Assembly: GCA_023954375.1 (NCBI GenBank)
Contig: JAMLIC010000049.1
Coordinates: 1 to 64,000, forward strand
From: Planctomycetota bacterium
GTDB lineage: Bacteria; Planctomycetota; J058
Direction of reading: 5' to 3'
Length of the DNA: 64,000 nt
The notes below the pieces were generated by a model that saw nothing but the letters and a program-made list of their open reading frames with translations, was not told where the DNA came from and did not search any database. Each line of letters starts with the position of its first letter. Positions within the stretch are counted from its first letter, which is position 1. Made by a program: the position numbers and the translations under genes. Shown here in pieces: positions 16,254 through 27,703 of this stretch.

Positions 16254-17930
16254 TTGGGCTTCCTCATCCGCCGCCTCCTCGCCCTCCTCGCCCTCGTCCT
16301 CTCCCTCCCGCGCCTCGTCCTCTCGACGGCCGTCGGGCTCGTCTCGCGCCCCGACGCCCTCGTCGTGCGCCTCACGGCCGAGGTCCCGGACCACGCGGCG
16401 GGCTGGCGGCGGCTGTTCGCCGCGCAGCACCTCCTGTCGCTGGAGGAGGCGGTCGACGCGATCGACGCCGCGCGCGACCACGCGCGGCTGAAGCTGGTGA
16501 TCGTGCTCCTCGACCGCGCCGGGCTGTCGCTGGCGCAGGCCGAGGAGCTCGCCCGGGCGCTCGAGGGGGTCCGCGCCGCGGGCAAGCAGGCGCTGGTCTG
16601 GGTCGACGGCACGACGGCGCCCTGCCTGCTCGTCGCCTGCGCCGCCGACCGGGCCCTGGCCGTGCCCGAGGCGCAGCTCGAGTTCGTGGGCCTCCGCGTG
16701 CGCGCCGTGTTCCTGGCCGAGCTCCTCGAGCTCGTGGGCGTCGTGCCGGCCCTCGACCGCGAGGGGCCCTACAAGACGGCCGCCGACATGTTCACGCAGC
16801 GGAGCATGACGCCCGCGCACCGCGAGATGTCGGAGAGCCTCGGCGCCGACCTCTACGAGCAGGTCGTCGGGGCGTTCGTCGCCGGCCGCGGGCTCCCGCG
16901 CGACCGGGTGGCCGCGGCGATCGACGACGCGCCCGTCTCGCACCGCGCCGCGGTGGCCCGGCGCCTCCTCGACGGGCTGGCCTACAAGGACGAGGTCGAG
17001 GCGCGCGGCGCGGCCCTCCTGGGCCTCGACCACGACCTGCGCACGGTCGGCCCGGCGCCGCTCCTCCGGCGCCGGCGCGACCGCGACCTCCTGCGCGACG
17101 TCGTGGTCGACCGGCCCGTCGTCGCGCTCGTGCCGCTCTCGGGCACGATCGTGCCCGGGGAGACCGGCCGCGGGCTGCCGGCGCACGCCGCGGTCGCCCT
17201 CCTCGACGCCCTGCGCGAGCAGCCGCGCGTCCGCGCCGTCGTCGTGCGGATCGACAGCCCGGGCGGCAGCGCCACGGCATCGGACGACCTCTGGCGGGCG
17301 GTGCGCCGCCTCGACCAGCAGAAGCCGGTCGTCGCCAGCCTCGGCCGCGTGGCCGCGTCGGGCGGCTACTACGCCGCCGTCGGCGCGCGGCGGATCGTCG
17401 CCCAGCCCTCGACGCTCACCGGCTCGATCGGGATCGTCGCCGGCAAGCTGCACCTGCGCCCGGCGCTCGAGCGGCTGGGCGTCGGCTTCGAGGGGCCGAG
17501 CTTCGGCGCGCGCGCCGGCATGTTCGACCCCGACCGCGGCTTCACCGACGACGAGCGCCGCGCCGCCCGGCGCGAGCTCGAGCGCTTCTACCGCGTGTTC
17601 CTCGAGCGCGTGGCCGAGGGGCGCGGGCTGCCCCTGTTCGACGTCGAGCGCCTGGCCCGGGGCCGCGTCTACACCGGCCGTCAGGCCCACGCCCTCGGCC
17701 TCGTCGACCGCCTCGGCGGCGTGCGCGCGGCCCTCGACGAGGCGCGCGCCCTGGCCGGCCTGACCCGACCGCACGCGCTGGCGCGGGTCGACCTGCCGCG
17801 CGGGTGGCCGGGCCTGTTCGCGGCCGAGCGGGCGGCGGTCGACGCGGCGCTCGGGCCCGTCCTCACGCTCGCCGCCCTGTCGCGCGAGCGGGCCCTGGCC
17901 TGGTGCCCGGCGGAGGTGGACGGGACCTGA
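16254..17930 (+). CDS. sppA: Signal peptide peptidase SppA, long (67K-type) form
   Basis: Membrane-bound serine protease that degrades cleaved signal peptides. 558 residues, close to the long E. coli type with two tandem S49 domains. The N-terminal hydrophobic stretch (LLALLALVLSLPRLVLSTAV) anchors it. The N-terminal half supplies the probable catalytic Lys174 (GPYKTAADMF). The C-terminal half supplies the nucleophile Ser369 (VAASGGYYAA) beside the oxyanion loop RIDSPGGSA, then QPSTLTGSIGIV and RGRVYTGRQAHALGLVDRLG. TTG start at 16254 (MGFLIRRLLALL) is the only start that keeps the membrane anchor. 117 bp after tldE, with the hairpin repeat between; 38 bp before the next gene. Confidence 0.92.
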   Translation: MGFLIRRLLALLALVLSLPRLVLSTAVGLVSRPDALVVRLTAEVPDHAAGWRRLFAAQHLLSLEEAVDAIDAARDHARLKLVIVLLDRAGLSLAQAEELARALEGVRAAGKQALVWVDGTTAPCLLVACAADRALAVPEAQLEFVGLRVRAVFLAELLELVGVVPALDREGPYKTAADMFTQRSMTPAHREMSESLGADLYEQVVGAFVAGRGLPRDRVAAAIDDAPVSHRAAVARRLLDGLAYKDEVEARGAALLGLDHDLRTVGPAPLLRRRRDRDLLRDVVVDRPVVALVPLSGTIVPGETGRGLPAHAAVALLDALREQPRVRAVVVRIDSPGGSATASDDLWRAVRRLDQQKPVVASLGRVAASGGYYAAVGARRIVAQPSTLTGSIGIVAGKLHLRPALERLGVGFEGPSFGARAGMFDPDRGFTDDERRAARRELERFYRVFLERVAEGRGLPLFDVERLARGRVYTGRQAHALGLVDRLGGVRAALDEARALAGLTRPHALARVDLPRGWPGLFAAERAAVDAALGPVLTLAALSRERALAWCPAEVDGT

Positions 17931-17944
17931 CCGGGCCCCGCGGC

Positions 17945-17950
17945 TACACT
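17945..17950 (+). promoter_or_regulatory. -10-like box TACACT before the DUF3592-like gene
   Basis: TACACT lies 18 bases before the GTG start at 17969, just after the sppA stop, with a weak GCGAGG between box and start. It matches the TAnACT boxes seen upstream of other genes in this window. It suggests the downstream gene has its own promoter despite being close to sppA. Confidence 0.35.
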
Positions 17951-17968
17951 CGCGCCGCGAGGTGCCCC

Positions 17969-18646
17969 GTGGACGCCGAGGACGTCATCGTCCACCTGTT
18001 CCTCCTGGCCGTCTCCGCCGGCGGCCTCCTCCTCTTCTGGCTGGCGACCGAGAAGGGGCGCGTGCTCCTCTCGAGCCGCGCCTGGCCGGCCGTGGAGGCG
18101 GTGGTCACCTCGGCGCGGCTCGTCGAGTCCACGTCCACGCGGCGAGTTTCGGACACGAGCGCGGTCCATCGCGGCCCGGACGTCGAGGTGCGCCACGACG
18201 CCTGGGGCGCCGGCGGGGACGTCAAGACGACGAGCGTCGCGCCGCACGTCTCCTTCCGCTTCGAGCTGGGCGAGGAGCACCACGTCGTGTCGAACCAGGA
18301 CGCGGCCTGGAACCACCGCTTCTCCTACTCCCGCGACTCGGCGGCCGCGACCCTGCAGCGGTTCGCGCCGAAGACGACCCACCTCCTGCGCGCGAACCCC
18401 AGGGCGCCGAAGGAGGTGTTCATCGCCGCCGGCCAGTTCCCCTGGATCTGGACGCCGATCGAGTGGGTCCTCGGCTTCTTCCTGGGCGTCGCGGCCTTCG
18501 TGGCCGCCGTCAAGCCGCTCATCCTGTGGGCGGCGGGCGACGACCAGGGCCACGAGACCGCGCAGAAGGTGATGGTCGGCCTGGCCTGCCTCAGCCCGAT
18601 CTACGCGGTCGGCCGCGCGGCGCTCGACGCCATCCGCCGGCGCTGA
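17969..18646 (+). CDS. DUF3592-like membrane protein
   Basis: 225 residues. One N-terminal transmembrane helix (IVHLFLLAVSAGGLLLFWLA), a periplasmic beta-rich domain beginning AWPAVEAVVTSARLVES and continuing through HVSFRFELGEEHH and YSRDSAAATLQRFAP, then two C-terminal helices (WVLGFFLGVAAFVAAVKPLI and MVGLACLSPIYAVGRAAL). Helix, beta domain with an early '[W]P.v.g.v..s.v' motif, then helices is the DUF3592 layout. Function of that family is unknown. GTG start. Confidence 0.7.
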   Translation: MDAEDVIVHLFLLAVSAGGLLLFWLATEKGRVLLSSRAWPAVEAVVTSARLVESTSTRRVSDTSAVHRGPDVEVRHDAWGAGGDVKTTSVAPHVSFRFELGEEHHVVSNQDAAWNHRFSYSRDSAAATLQRFAPKTTHLLRANPRAPKEVFIAAGQFPWIWTPIEWVLGFFLGVAAFVAAVKPLILWAAGDDQGHETAQKVMVGLACLSPIYAVGRAALDAIRRR

Positions 18647-18661
18647 CCGCGCTCACCGCTT

Positions 18662-18686
18662 GATCTGCGAGCGAAGCGAGCAGATC
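18662..18686 (+). terminator. Weak stem-loop after the DUF3592-like gene
   Basis: GATCTGC and GCAGATC are 7-base complements around an 11-base loop, 15 bases after the stop codon. Short stem and no T-run, so termination is uncertain. The rest of the 315-bp gap 18647-18961 holds the dispersed repeat copy C and nothing else I can identify. Confidence 0.3.
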
Positions 18687-18815
18687 GAGCGGTGGCGCGC
18701 ATCCCCGAGCGGAGGCCGCGCAGCGGCCGGAGCGAGGGCGACAGGTGCCTCACTGCGGATCGGAGCATCGAGCCGCGCGCCCGGACGTGGACATCAGAAC
18801 AAGCGACGGCCGCTG

Positions 18816-18951
18816 TGAGTGATGCGCTCGCGCGGGGCGGGCGATCGGAGCAAGTCCCGGACTGGCACGAGCTGGCCGCTCAGCCCGTGCCCATCGCTCG
18901 CCTTGGCGGCTCGAGCACGTGCACCGGGAGGGAGAGTCCTCGAGCTCCTGT
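18816..18951 (-). repeat. Dispersed intergenic repeat, core copy C
   Basis: Reverse complement of the core seen at 8226-8376 and 29511-29655. Shared blocks: GAGCGATGGG, GCCAGTCCGGGACTTGCTCC and GCGAGCGCATCACTC. On the plus strand it reads GTGAGTGATGCGCTCGCG..., an open frame (SDALARG.RSEQVPDWH.LA) shared by all copies but without a credible gene. Neither the terminal palindrome nor the ACCACGG arms are present. It ends 10 bp from the 3' end of the minus-strand kinase gene. Confidence 0.85.
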
Positions 18952-18961
18952 TGACCGCCCC

Positions 18962-21862
18962 TCACGGCAACGTCCCGGTCCGCCCCCGGCGCTTGTCGAG
19001 CGCCACCACCGTCGGCCGCAGGAGCCGCCGGATGGCCTCCTTGCCGCCGCGCTCCCGGCTCGCCCGCGCCACGTCGGCCGCGAACTCGGCCAGCGCCGGC
19101 TGCTTCTCGAGGAGCGGCAGCGCCGCCTCGAGCGTCGCGCGCGCGGCGTCGACGTCGCCGGCGGTGGCCTGGGCGTAGGCGAGGCGCACGCGCCAGCCGG
19201 CGTGCGCCGCCTGGGGGAACGCCGTCACGTGGGCCTCGAGCCCCGGGCGGACGCGCGCGACCTGGCTCGAGCGCCACGCGGCGGCCCAGGCGCAGGCGGT
19301 GGCGAGCGGGTAGTGCGCGCGGACGAGCTCGAGGCGACCGTCGACGGACACGAGGAAGTCCAGCGCGTCGTCGAGGGCGCCCTGGTCGTCTCCCGCCGCC
19401 CGACGCGCCCGGGCGCGCTCGTACCGGGCGCGGCCCAGGGCGGGGTCCAGCTCCAGCGCCGCGTCGAGGTCGTCCAGGATCTCCGCGCGCGCCGCGCCCC
19501 GGGCCAGCGCCCGCCACAGGTGCGCCTGGGCGCGGCACCCCGGCGCGACGTGGGGGCGCGCGAGCAGCGCGTCGGCCACGGCCACCGCCTCCTCGAGCCG
19601 GCGCTGCCGCATCAGGTGCTCGCAGCGGAGGGCCTCGAGGTCGTCGCGCTCGGGCCCGGGCGGCGTGAGCGCCAGCGCCCGCTCCGTCGCGCGCAGGTAG
19701 CCCGCGACGAGCGCCGGCTTCACGGCCGGCCGCAGGGCCGTCCAGGCGAGCCGCCGGGCGTGCGCCGCCACCCGCCGCTGCAGGTCGCCGTCCTCGGGCG
19801 CGCCGTCGGCGAGATGCGGGGCGAGCGCCGCGGGCGGCGCGTCGCGCTCGAGGGCGAGCCGCTCGAGCGCCTGCGCCCCGGCCCCGTCGAGCGGGGGGGC
19901 GCCGGGCCGCAGGCGCAGGATGAGGCCCAGGAGGGCGTCCAGGGCGGCCATGTTCGGGGTGCCGCGCCGGGCGCCGGGGGCGGCCTGCTCGAGCGCGCCG
20001 AGGCGCGCCCTGGCGTTGCCTTGCGCCTGCTCGAGGACCTGCCGGGCGAGGTCGGGGGAGAGGCCGGCGACCCGCTGCGCCGGGAGGAGCGCGGCGGCCT
20101 CGACGTCCTCGCCGCGCCCCAGGCGCTCGAGCGCGGCCCGCGCCGCCGCCCGCGCCTCCCAGCCGGCCAGCTCCGGCCGGCGCACGCCGGCGGCCCGGGC
20201 CGCGGCGAGGGCGTGCAGGCCGCGCGCCGGGTCACCGTCGGGGGCGAGCGCGTCGAGGCCGCCGCGGAGCGCCAGCGTCGACGCGGCCAGCGGGGCCGTG
20301 AGCGGCGCGCTCGCCGTCGCGGTCTCCGGCGGCGGCGACTCGCCGCCCGGCGCGGCCTCCTCGCCCTCGGCGTCCTCGTCCCCCGCGACCTCGTCCTCGG
20401 CGGGGGTCGCCGCTGTGGGCTCGGTCGGCGCGGCGACCTCCGGCAAGGCCTCCACGGCGCGCGCCGCGGCGGGCAGGTCGCCGCGCGCGAGGGCGACGAG
20501 GCCCTCGAGGGCCAGGGCGAGCGCGTCGACGTCGGCCAGCGCCGGCGGCGGCGCGCCGCCGCCCGCCGCGGCGAGCCCCGCCAGGGCCTCGTCACGACGG
20601 GCCCGCCACGCGGCAGGCAGCGGGGCGTCGTCCAGGAGCGGCCGCGCGGCCCCCGCCGCGTCGACCGCCTCGGCCTCGAGCGCCAGGGCCACCCGCCCGG
20701 CCTCGGTCAGGGCGGCCGCGCGGCGCCCCTCCGCCCGGGCCCGCAGGCCCAGCGCCCCCAGGGCGACGGCGAGCGCGACGGCCGCGGCCGCCGCGACGAC
20801 CCGCGGCCAGCGCGGCCGGAGCGGGGGCGGCGCCGCGAGCTCCCGGGCGAGGGTCAGCACGTCCGGCGGGCGGTCCTCGGGCCGCTTGGCGAGCGCGCGC
20901 AGGCACACCGCCTCGACCCCCGGCGAGACCGCCGGGGCCAGGCGGCGCGGCGGCACGGGCGGCTCGCGCAGGACCTGCGTCAGGATCGCCAGCCCGCCGG
21001 GGCCGTCGAACGGCGGCCGCCCCGTGAGGCAGTGGTAGAGGATCGCGCCGAGCCCGTAGACGTCGGCGCGGACGTCGGCGTGGTGCCCCCCGCCCGACGC
21101 CTGCTCGGGGGCCATGTAGGCGGGCGTCCCCAGGATCGCGCCCGTGGCCGTCAGGCTGCCCTCGCCCTCGACGCGCGCCAGGCCGAAGTCGGTCAGGCGC
21201 GGCCGGCCGTCGCCGCCGAAGAGCACGTTCTGCGGCTTGAGGTCGCGATGGAGGACGCCCCGCGCGTGCGCGTGCGCGAGCCCCTCCGCCAGCGCGACGA
21301 CGACGCGGACCGCCTCGTCGGGCGGGAGCGGCCCGCGCTCGAGGCGCTGCGCGAGGTCCCCGCCCGTGGCGAGCTCCATGGCCAGCCAGGCGACCCCCCG
21401 CTCCTCCCCCGCGGCGTGCACGCGCACGACGTTCGGATGCGCGTCCACGCGCGCCTGCGCGGTCGCCTCGCGGCACAGGCGGGCGCGGGCCTGCGCGCCG
21501 GGGGCGTGGATCAGCTTCACGGCGACCTCGGCGCCGGTCGGGTCGTGCACGGCCCGGAACACGGCGCCCATGCCGCCGGCGCCGAGGCGCTCGACGAGCC
21601 GGTAGGGGCCGACGCGCTCGGGCCCGCCCGGCGGCGGCGCGGCCGGCGACGCCGCCGCGGGGGCCAGCCCGAGGCCGACGAGGCGCGCGCGGACCCCCTC
21701 GGCATCGAGGACCCCGCGCGAGACGAGGAGCTCCGGCAGGCCCGGCCCGCCGGCCGCGCGCGATGCGCGCGCCTCGACGAGGAGCGCCTGCAGGGCCGCC
21801 ACGTCGTGTCGGCGCTCGGCGAAGAGCGCCCGCGCGAGGGCGAGGTCGACCGCGTCGTCCAT
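18962..21862 (-). CDS. Membrane Ser/Thr protein kinase with C-terminal TPR-like region
   Basis: Hanks-type kinase with a sensor or scaffold part. Residues 1-68 are a small helical domain like the N-terminus of the TPR protein at 854-3936. Kinase domain about 85-345: Gly loop LGAGGMGAVF, Lys116 in VAVKLI, HRDLKPQN (Asp207), DFGLAR (Asp225), APEQ. One transmembrane helix at about 353-372 (VVAAAAAVALAVALGALGLR). The remaining about 590 residues are Ala/Leu-rich helical repeats, probably TPR-like, with an acidic stretch near 480-510 (EDEVAGDEDAEGEEAA). All catalytic residues are present. ATG start, divergent from the double-FHA kinase with 68 bp between. Substrates unknown. Confidence 0.92.
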   Translation of the reverse strand: MDDAVDLALARALFAERRHDVAALQALLVEARASRAAGGPGLPELLVSRGVLDAEGVRARLVGLGLAPAAASPAAPPPGGPERVGPYRLVERLGAGGMGAVFRAVHDPTGAEVAVKLIHAPGAQARARLCREATAQARVDAHPNVVRVHAAGEERGVAWLAMELATGGDLAQRLERGPLPPDEAVRVVVALAEGLAHAHARGVLHRDLKPQNVLFGGDGRPRLTDFGLARVEGEGSLTATGAILGTPAYMAPEQASGGGHHADVRADVYGLGAILYHCLTGRPPFDGPGGLAILTQVLREPPVPPRRLAPAVSPGVEAVCLRALAKRPEDRPPDVLTLARELAAPPPLRPRWPRVVAAAAAVALAVALGALGLRARAEGRRAAALTEAGRVALALEAEAVDAAGAARPLLDDAPLPAAWRARRDEALAGLAAAGGGAPPPALADVDALALALEGLVALARGDLPAAARAVEALPEVAAPTEPTAATPAEDEVAGDEDAEGEEAAPGGESPPPETATASAPLTAPLAASTLALRGGLDALAPDGDPARGLHALAAARAAGVRRPELAGWEARAAARAALERLGRGEDVEAAALLPAQRVAGLSPDLARQVLEQAQGNARARLGALEQAAPGARRGTPNMAALDALLGLILRLRPGAPPLDGAGAQALERLALERDAPPAALAPHLADGAPEDGDLQRRVAAHARRLAWTALRPAVKPALVAGYLRATERALALTPPGPERDDLEALRCEHLMRQRRLEEAVAVADALLARPHVAPGCRAQAHLWRALARGAARAEILDDLDAALELDPALGRARYERARARRAAGDDQGALDDALDFLVSVDGRLELVRAHYPLATACAWAAAWRSSQVARVRPGLEAHVTAFPQAAHAGWRVRLAYAQATAGDVDAARATLEAALPLLEKQPALAEFAADVARASRERGGKEAIRRLLRPTVVALDKRRGRTGTLP

Positions 21863-21893
21863 CCGCCGCCTCCTCCGCGGCCGGCGCCGCGCC

Positions 21894-21923
21894 TTGGCGC
21901 GCTCCGTCGCACTCGACCATACT
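21894..21923 (+). promoter_or_regulatory. Promoter-like TTGGCG-18 bp-CATACT for the double-FHA kinase
   Basis: TTGGCG (21894-21899) and CATACT (21918-21923) are spaced 18 bp, as for a housekeeping sigma promoter. Only 7 bases separate CATACT from the GTG start at 21931, so the transcript may be leaderless. No Shine-Dalgarno sequence is present. Confidence 0.45.
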
Positions 21924-21930
21924 CGCGGGC

Positions 21931-24021
<2,091 letters not shown>

Positions 24022-24025
24022 CCGC

Positions 24026-25963
24026 TCAGCCCCCGAGCGTCAGGACCATCTGGTGGTTCAGGACCAGGTCCACGCGCCGGTACTTCTCGTTCTCGCGCCG
24101 GTCCGGCTCGCCATCGCGGAGCGCGTGCAGCTCGCCGAGCCACTGGAGGGTCACGTTGCCCACGCGCAGGCGCCCGAGGAACTCGCGGTCCTCGCCCTCG
24201 ACGTCCACGGCCTTGAGGGTCTCGGACTGCGGGGAGCCGGAGGCGATCTTCAGCCTCTTGCCGAGGATGTCGTCGAGGGCGCGGCGCACGTTCTGGACGC
24301 GGTAGTAGGCCAGCCACAGGTTGCGGTCGAAGGTGTCGACGCGGTCCGTGTGCCCGGTGATCGCCAGCCGCGAGGCGCGGTCCATGAAGGCAGGGAGCTC
24401 GAGCGCGGCGAGCCTGCGCAGGCGCTTGAACCCAGCGGCGGAGACGATGGCGCTCCCCAGCCGCTCGAAGTGGACCGCGGCCGCCTGCTCGCGGGCCAGC
24501 GGTCCCGCCTTGCGGGTGACCTCCTCCGGGGGTCGGGTCTTCCTCATCGAGGTCTTGCCGCGCGAGACCACGCGGCCGACGAGGAGCGAGGCCTCGACCC
24601 CGAGCTCGGTGCCCGCCTTCTTCTTGGTGACCTCGAGGCTCGCCAGGTCGAGGTCCGACATGTCCAGGATGAGCGGGCGCGTCTGGGTGCGCGCGCCCTG
24701 GATGATCAGGGTCGACACGCCCTTGCTCGTCCCCGCCCCGGCCGCCGCCGTCGCGCTGGCGCCGGCGAGGGAGACCCAGCCGGTGACCTCGTCGGGCTGC
24801 CAGACGAACTCGGAGGTCCCCGCCCCGGCGCTCTTGTTGCCTTCGAGCGGGAGGCTCATGCCCGCGTCGAGACCCCAGCCAACGCCGCCGAACCAGAGCG
24901 TGTAGGTGGCGGTCCAGGGCGAGGGGCCCTCCTGGCGCAGCTCCAGCTCGGCGACGTAGCCCTTGACGCTCGGGATCCACCCGACGCTGGGCGACGAGAC
25001 CCCCTCGAACACCAGCGTCGCCGTGAAGGTCGAGCGCTGCTCCGCGGCCCGGATCCCGAGCCGACCGACGACCTCCTTGATGTCGCCTGACGGGTCCCGG
25101 AACCCGTCCGTCTTCGTCTGGTGGATGGCCTTCGCCAGCCACTCGCGGTAGGGCAGCGGCTCCTTCGCGTCCACGAAGGTGGTGCGGACGTCGGAGACCC
25201 AGGCCCGCGCCGCCTGCTCGAGCTGGTCGGCGTCGATCGTGTCGAGGCCGGCGAAGGTCTGCTTCACGATGGCGTTGATCTGCCGGAGCTTCAGGTTCCG
25301 CTCGTTCCGGGGGGCGACGCTCGTCCCGGAGATGGAGAAGAACGCCTCCAGCTCCTTCTTCAGCCCCTTCCCCATGGCCGCGAGGCGCCGGTCCTTGAGG
25401 GGACCGTGGAGCGGCCAGTGCTCCAGGTTCCGCGCGAGCGTCACCTCCTGCTCGCGCCCCGACGGGGCGTCCTCGAAGGCGTGCAGGAAGTAGGACGGGC
25501 GGGGGTCGTAGCGGCGGAAGCTGAAGCTCCCCGGCTCCTTCAGGCCGAGCTCCTTCAGGAGCGACGACCCCGTCACCGTGAGCGTGAGGCCGGACGCGCT
25601 CGGCTCGATGTGGCCCGCCGCGCGCTCGTCGCGGGCCCCCACGAGCCGGCAGTCGCCGTCCACCTCCAGGTCACCCATGAGGTGGGCGACGATCCGCCCC
25701 TCGTGGACGAGCAGCAGCACCTCCACGTGGATGCCCGCCTGGTTCACGAGCAGGCGCGCGCGCGGGTGACCGCCCAGGTAGGTCGAGTCGTCCCTGCCCA
25801 GGTAGCGGCCGGTGTAGTCGTGCGCGGGCCGGTCCGGGTCGGGCGCATCCAGGCGCCGGTCGGCGTTGGCGGTGCGGACGACCGGGGTCCCGCGCCCGGC
25901 GGGCAGGTCTCGCGCCACCTTCGGGAAGGCGTCGTCCTTCAGCTCCGGCGACCCTCCGCTCAT
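24026..25963 (-). CDS. OmpA-domain protein paired with a zinc-ribbon protein
   Basis: 645 residues, no obvious signal peptide. Residues 1-250 are unrecognised. The middle part (about 300-470) is beta-rich with Gly/Ser/Ala stretches (FVWQPDEVTGWVSLAGASAT). The C-terminal about 140 residues resemble an OmpA-like domain: RLAITGHTDRVDTFDRNLWL then AYYRVQNVRRALDDIL, that is GHTD...N..L...R...VR..L. OmpA-like domains bind peptidoglycan, so an envelope-facing role is likely even though no secretion signal is seen. The ATG start has GGAGGGG upstream and overlaps the TGA of the upstream zinc-ribbon gene by 4 bp (ATGA), which indicates co-translation. Function inferred only at domain level. Confidence 0.75.
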   Translation of the reverse strand: MSGGSPELKDDAFPKVARDLPAGRGTPVVRTANADRRLDAPDPDRPAHDYTGRYLGRDDSTYLGGHPRARLLVNQAGIHVEVLLLVHEGRIVAHLMGDLEVDGDCRLVGARDERAAGHIEPSASGLTLTVTGSSLLKELGLKEPGSFSFRRYDPRPSYFLHAFEDAPSGREQEVTLARNLEHWPLHGPLKDRRLAAMGKGLKKELEAFFSISGTSVAPRNERNLKLRQINAIVKQTFAGLDTIDADQLEQAARAWVSDVRTTFVDAKEPLPYREWLAKAIHQTKTDGFRDPSGDIKEVVGRLGIRAAEQRSTFTATLVFEGVSSPSVGWIPSVKGYVAELELRQEGPSPWTATYTLWFGGVGWGLDAGMSLPLEGNKSAGAGTSEFVWQPDEVTGWVSLAGASATAAAGAGTSKGVSTLIIQGARTQTRPLILDMSDLDLASLEVTKKKAGTELGVEASLLVGRVVSRGKTSMRKTRPPEEVTRKAGPLAREQAAAVHFERLGSAIVSAAGFKRLRRLAALELPAFMDRASRLAITGHTDRVDTFDRNLWLAYYRVQNVRRALDDILGKRLKIASGSPQSETLKAVDVEGEDREFLGRLRVGNVTLQWLGELHALRDGEPDRRENEKYRRVDLVLNHQMVLTLGG

Positions 25964-27627
25964 GCGTCCCCTCCCGCGGCGGCCGCCGGCAACTCGAACG
26001 GGTCCAGCAGCTTCACCCGCTGGAACGAGCTGGCGTGCGCCACCTCCGCGTACGCCAGGCCCTCGAACAGCCGCCGCGGCTCGATGCCCTCGCGCTCGAC
26101 GACCAGGTCGAGGGTCGCCGACGTGGGCACGTCCTCGAACACGAGGTCCAGCCCGCCGAACTCGCGCGTGGCGTCCGTCGCCAGGGACAGCGTGCGGTCG
26201 TAGCTGCCGTCGACGGCGCGGAGCGTGTATCGGTCGCTGGCCCCGACCTCCGGGTCGGCGTCCGTGGCGACGATGATGCGCCCGCGCTCCCAGGCGCCCG
26301 GCTCGTCCTCGAGCGGCACGAGCTCGAAGGGCCAGTCGCCGCCGTAGACCGCGTCCGGGTCGGGCGGGACCTCGGGCGGCACGACGAGGACGTCGACGAA
26401 GCGCCGCGCCTCCTCGGTCGGGGGCTGGGGGAGGGTGGGCGCGTCGTGGTGGCGCGCGCCGCAGCCGGCCGCCGTCGGCTCGCCGCGCAGCAGGTCGGCG
26501 AGGACCAGGCCGTGCTTCTCCAGCCAGCGCTCGAGCTCGTGGCGCTGGACGTCGAACACGGCGCCGAGGGTCTGCTTGCCGCAGACGCCGTCGTCCTTCA
26601 GCGGCCGCTCGAAGCGGGCCGCGTACTCTCGCTGGAAGCCCTCGACCCCGCGCTTCGCCGCCGCGTCGTTCTTGGCGGTGGTGTCGCCGGGGTCGCAGTC
26701 CCAGCCGCGGCGCTGCGCCAGGTAGTGCAGGTAGCCCTTGATGTCGGCGAGGCTCGCGCGGTCGGTGGCCAGCTGGACCCAGCCCTCGCGGTCGCCCTCG
26801 ACGACGGCCAGGAGCGCCCGGGCGCGCGCGTCGCTGATCTTCTGGTTCGTGGCGTCGGAGCCCGGCTGGCTCGCGTGGCCCACGAGGAGCAGCCGGTGAC
26901 CGGGCCGCTCGACCAGGAGCCCGGCGGCGCGGACGAGCGCCGCGAGCGGGTGGACCCACGCGTCGGGCAGCGGCACGGGGATGACCGCCTCGTGGCGGCA
27001 GCGGGTCGCCGCCGGCTCGACGCGGAGGACCTTCGGGCGGTCGTCCTCGTCGTCGACGGGGACGACCGTCAGCTCCTTGCGCTTGCGCTGGACCGCGACC
27101 TCGAGGGTCGGGGCGAAGCCGTCGCCCTCGGCCACGTCGACCAGGTCGAGCCCGGGGAAGGCGACCTCGTCCCAGCCATCGGGCGCCGGGCCGCGGACGA
27201 ACACGAACCGCGCCTCCCACCAGCCGCCGCGCTGGAAGGCGTAGGTGCGCGCGTCGACGGGCTGGCCGGCGAACTCGACCGCGATGTCGACCTTGCGCCG
27301 GTCGTCGGGCGGCTGCCCGTGGAGCACGAACACGATGTGCGCCGGGGCGGGGCGGAGCCCCGCGCGGTGGAGCGCGGCGACGCGCTCCTTGAGCAGCGCC
27401 GGCGCCTCGTCGGTGTCGAGGAGCACGACGTCCTCGAGGTGCGCCTCGGCCGCGGGCAGCGGCTCGGGCCGCTCGCCGCGCTTCACCTCGAGCCGCGGCC
27501 CCTGCACGACGAGCGTCCGCGTGCGGTCGCCGTGCACCGTCCAGCTCGCCTTGGCGCCGCCGCACGAGGGGCAGCGCTGCTGGTCGTCGAGGGCGTCGGT
27601 CCCGCAGGTGGTGCAGCGCCAGGGCAT
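25960..27627 (-). CDS. Zinc-ribbon 'WTV' protein with OmpA-like and peptidoglycan-binding-like regions
   Basis: 555 residues. The N-terminus has a zinc ribbon (CTTCG ... CPSCG, residues 5-24) followed by ASWTVHGDRTRTLVVQ. Residues 100-190 (VDIAVEFAGQPVDARTY ... FVFVRGPAPDGWDEV ... VQRKRKELTV) align with the protein at 45419-46873. Then comes an OmpA-like stretch (LLLVGHAS ... NQKISDARARALLAVV) and a segment resembling PG_binding_1 (GVEGFQREYAARF ... DDGVCGKQTLGAVF). A beta-rich C-terminal part follows. Start ATG 27627 has GGGGAGG upstream. It overlaps the OmpA gene by 4 bp. No signal peptide, so export, if any, would need a dedicated secretion route. Function not known. Confidence 0.75.
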   Translation of the reverse strand: MPWRCTTCGTDALDDQQRCPSCGGAKASWTVHGDRTRTLVVQGPRLEVKRGERPEPLPAAEAHLEDVVLLDTDEAPALLKERVAALHRAGLRPAPAHIVFVLHGQPPDDRRKVDIAVEFAGQPVDARTYAFQRGGWWEARFVFVRGPAPDGWDEVAFPGLDLVDVAEGDGFAPTLEVAVQRKRKELTVVPVDDEDDRPKVLRVEPAATRCRHEAVIPVPLPDAWVHPLAALVRAAGLLVERPGHRLLLVGHASQPGSDATNQKISDARARALLAVVEGDREGWVQLATDRASLADIKGYLHYLAQRRGWDCDPGDTTAKNDAAAKRGVEGFQREYAARFERPLKDDGVCGKQTLGAVFDVQRHELERWLEKHGLVLADLLRGEPTAAGCGARHHDAPTLPQPPTEEARRFVDVLVVPPEVPPDPDAVYGGDWPFELVPLEDEPGAWERGRIIVATDADPEVGASDRYTLRAVDGSYDRTLSLATDATREFGGLDLVFEDVPTSATLDLVVEREGIEPRRLFEGLAYAEVAHASSFQRVKLLDPFELPAAAAGGDA

Positions 27628-27703
27628 GGGCCTCCCCCTCTCGAGGAGAGACAGACGATAGCACCCCGTCCCCGCGCACCTGCGTGCGGTGGCCGGCGCG
27701 CGC

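Noticed and set aside
18797..18952. Small protein SDALARG...WHELA encoded in the dispersed repeat
   Set aside because: Present in every repeat copy in different orientations relative to genes, no ribosome-binding site, Cys/Pro content unlike a stable protein; treated as a repeat.
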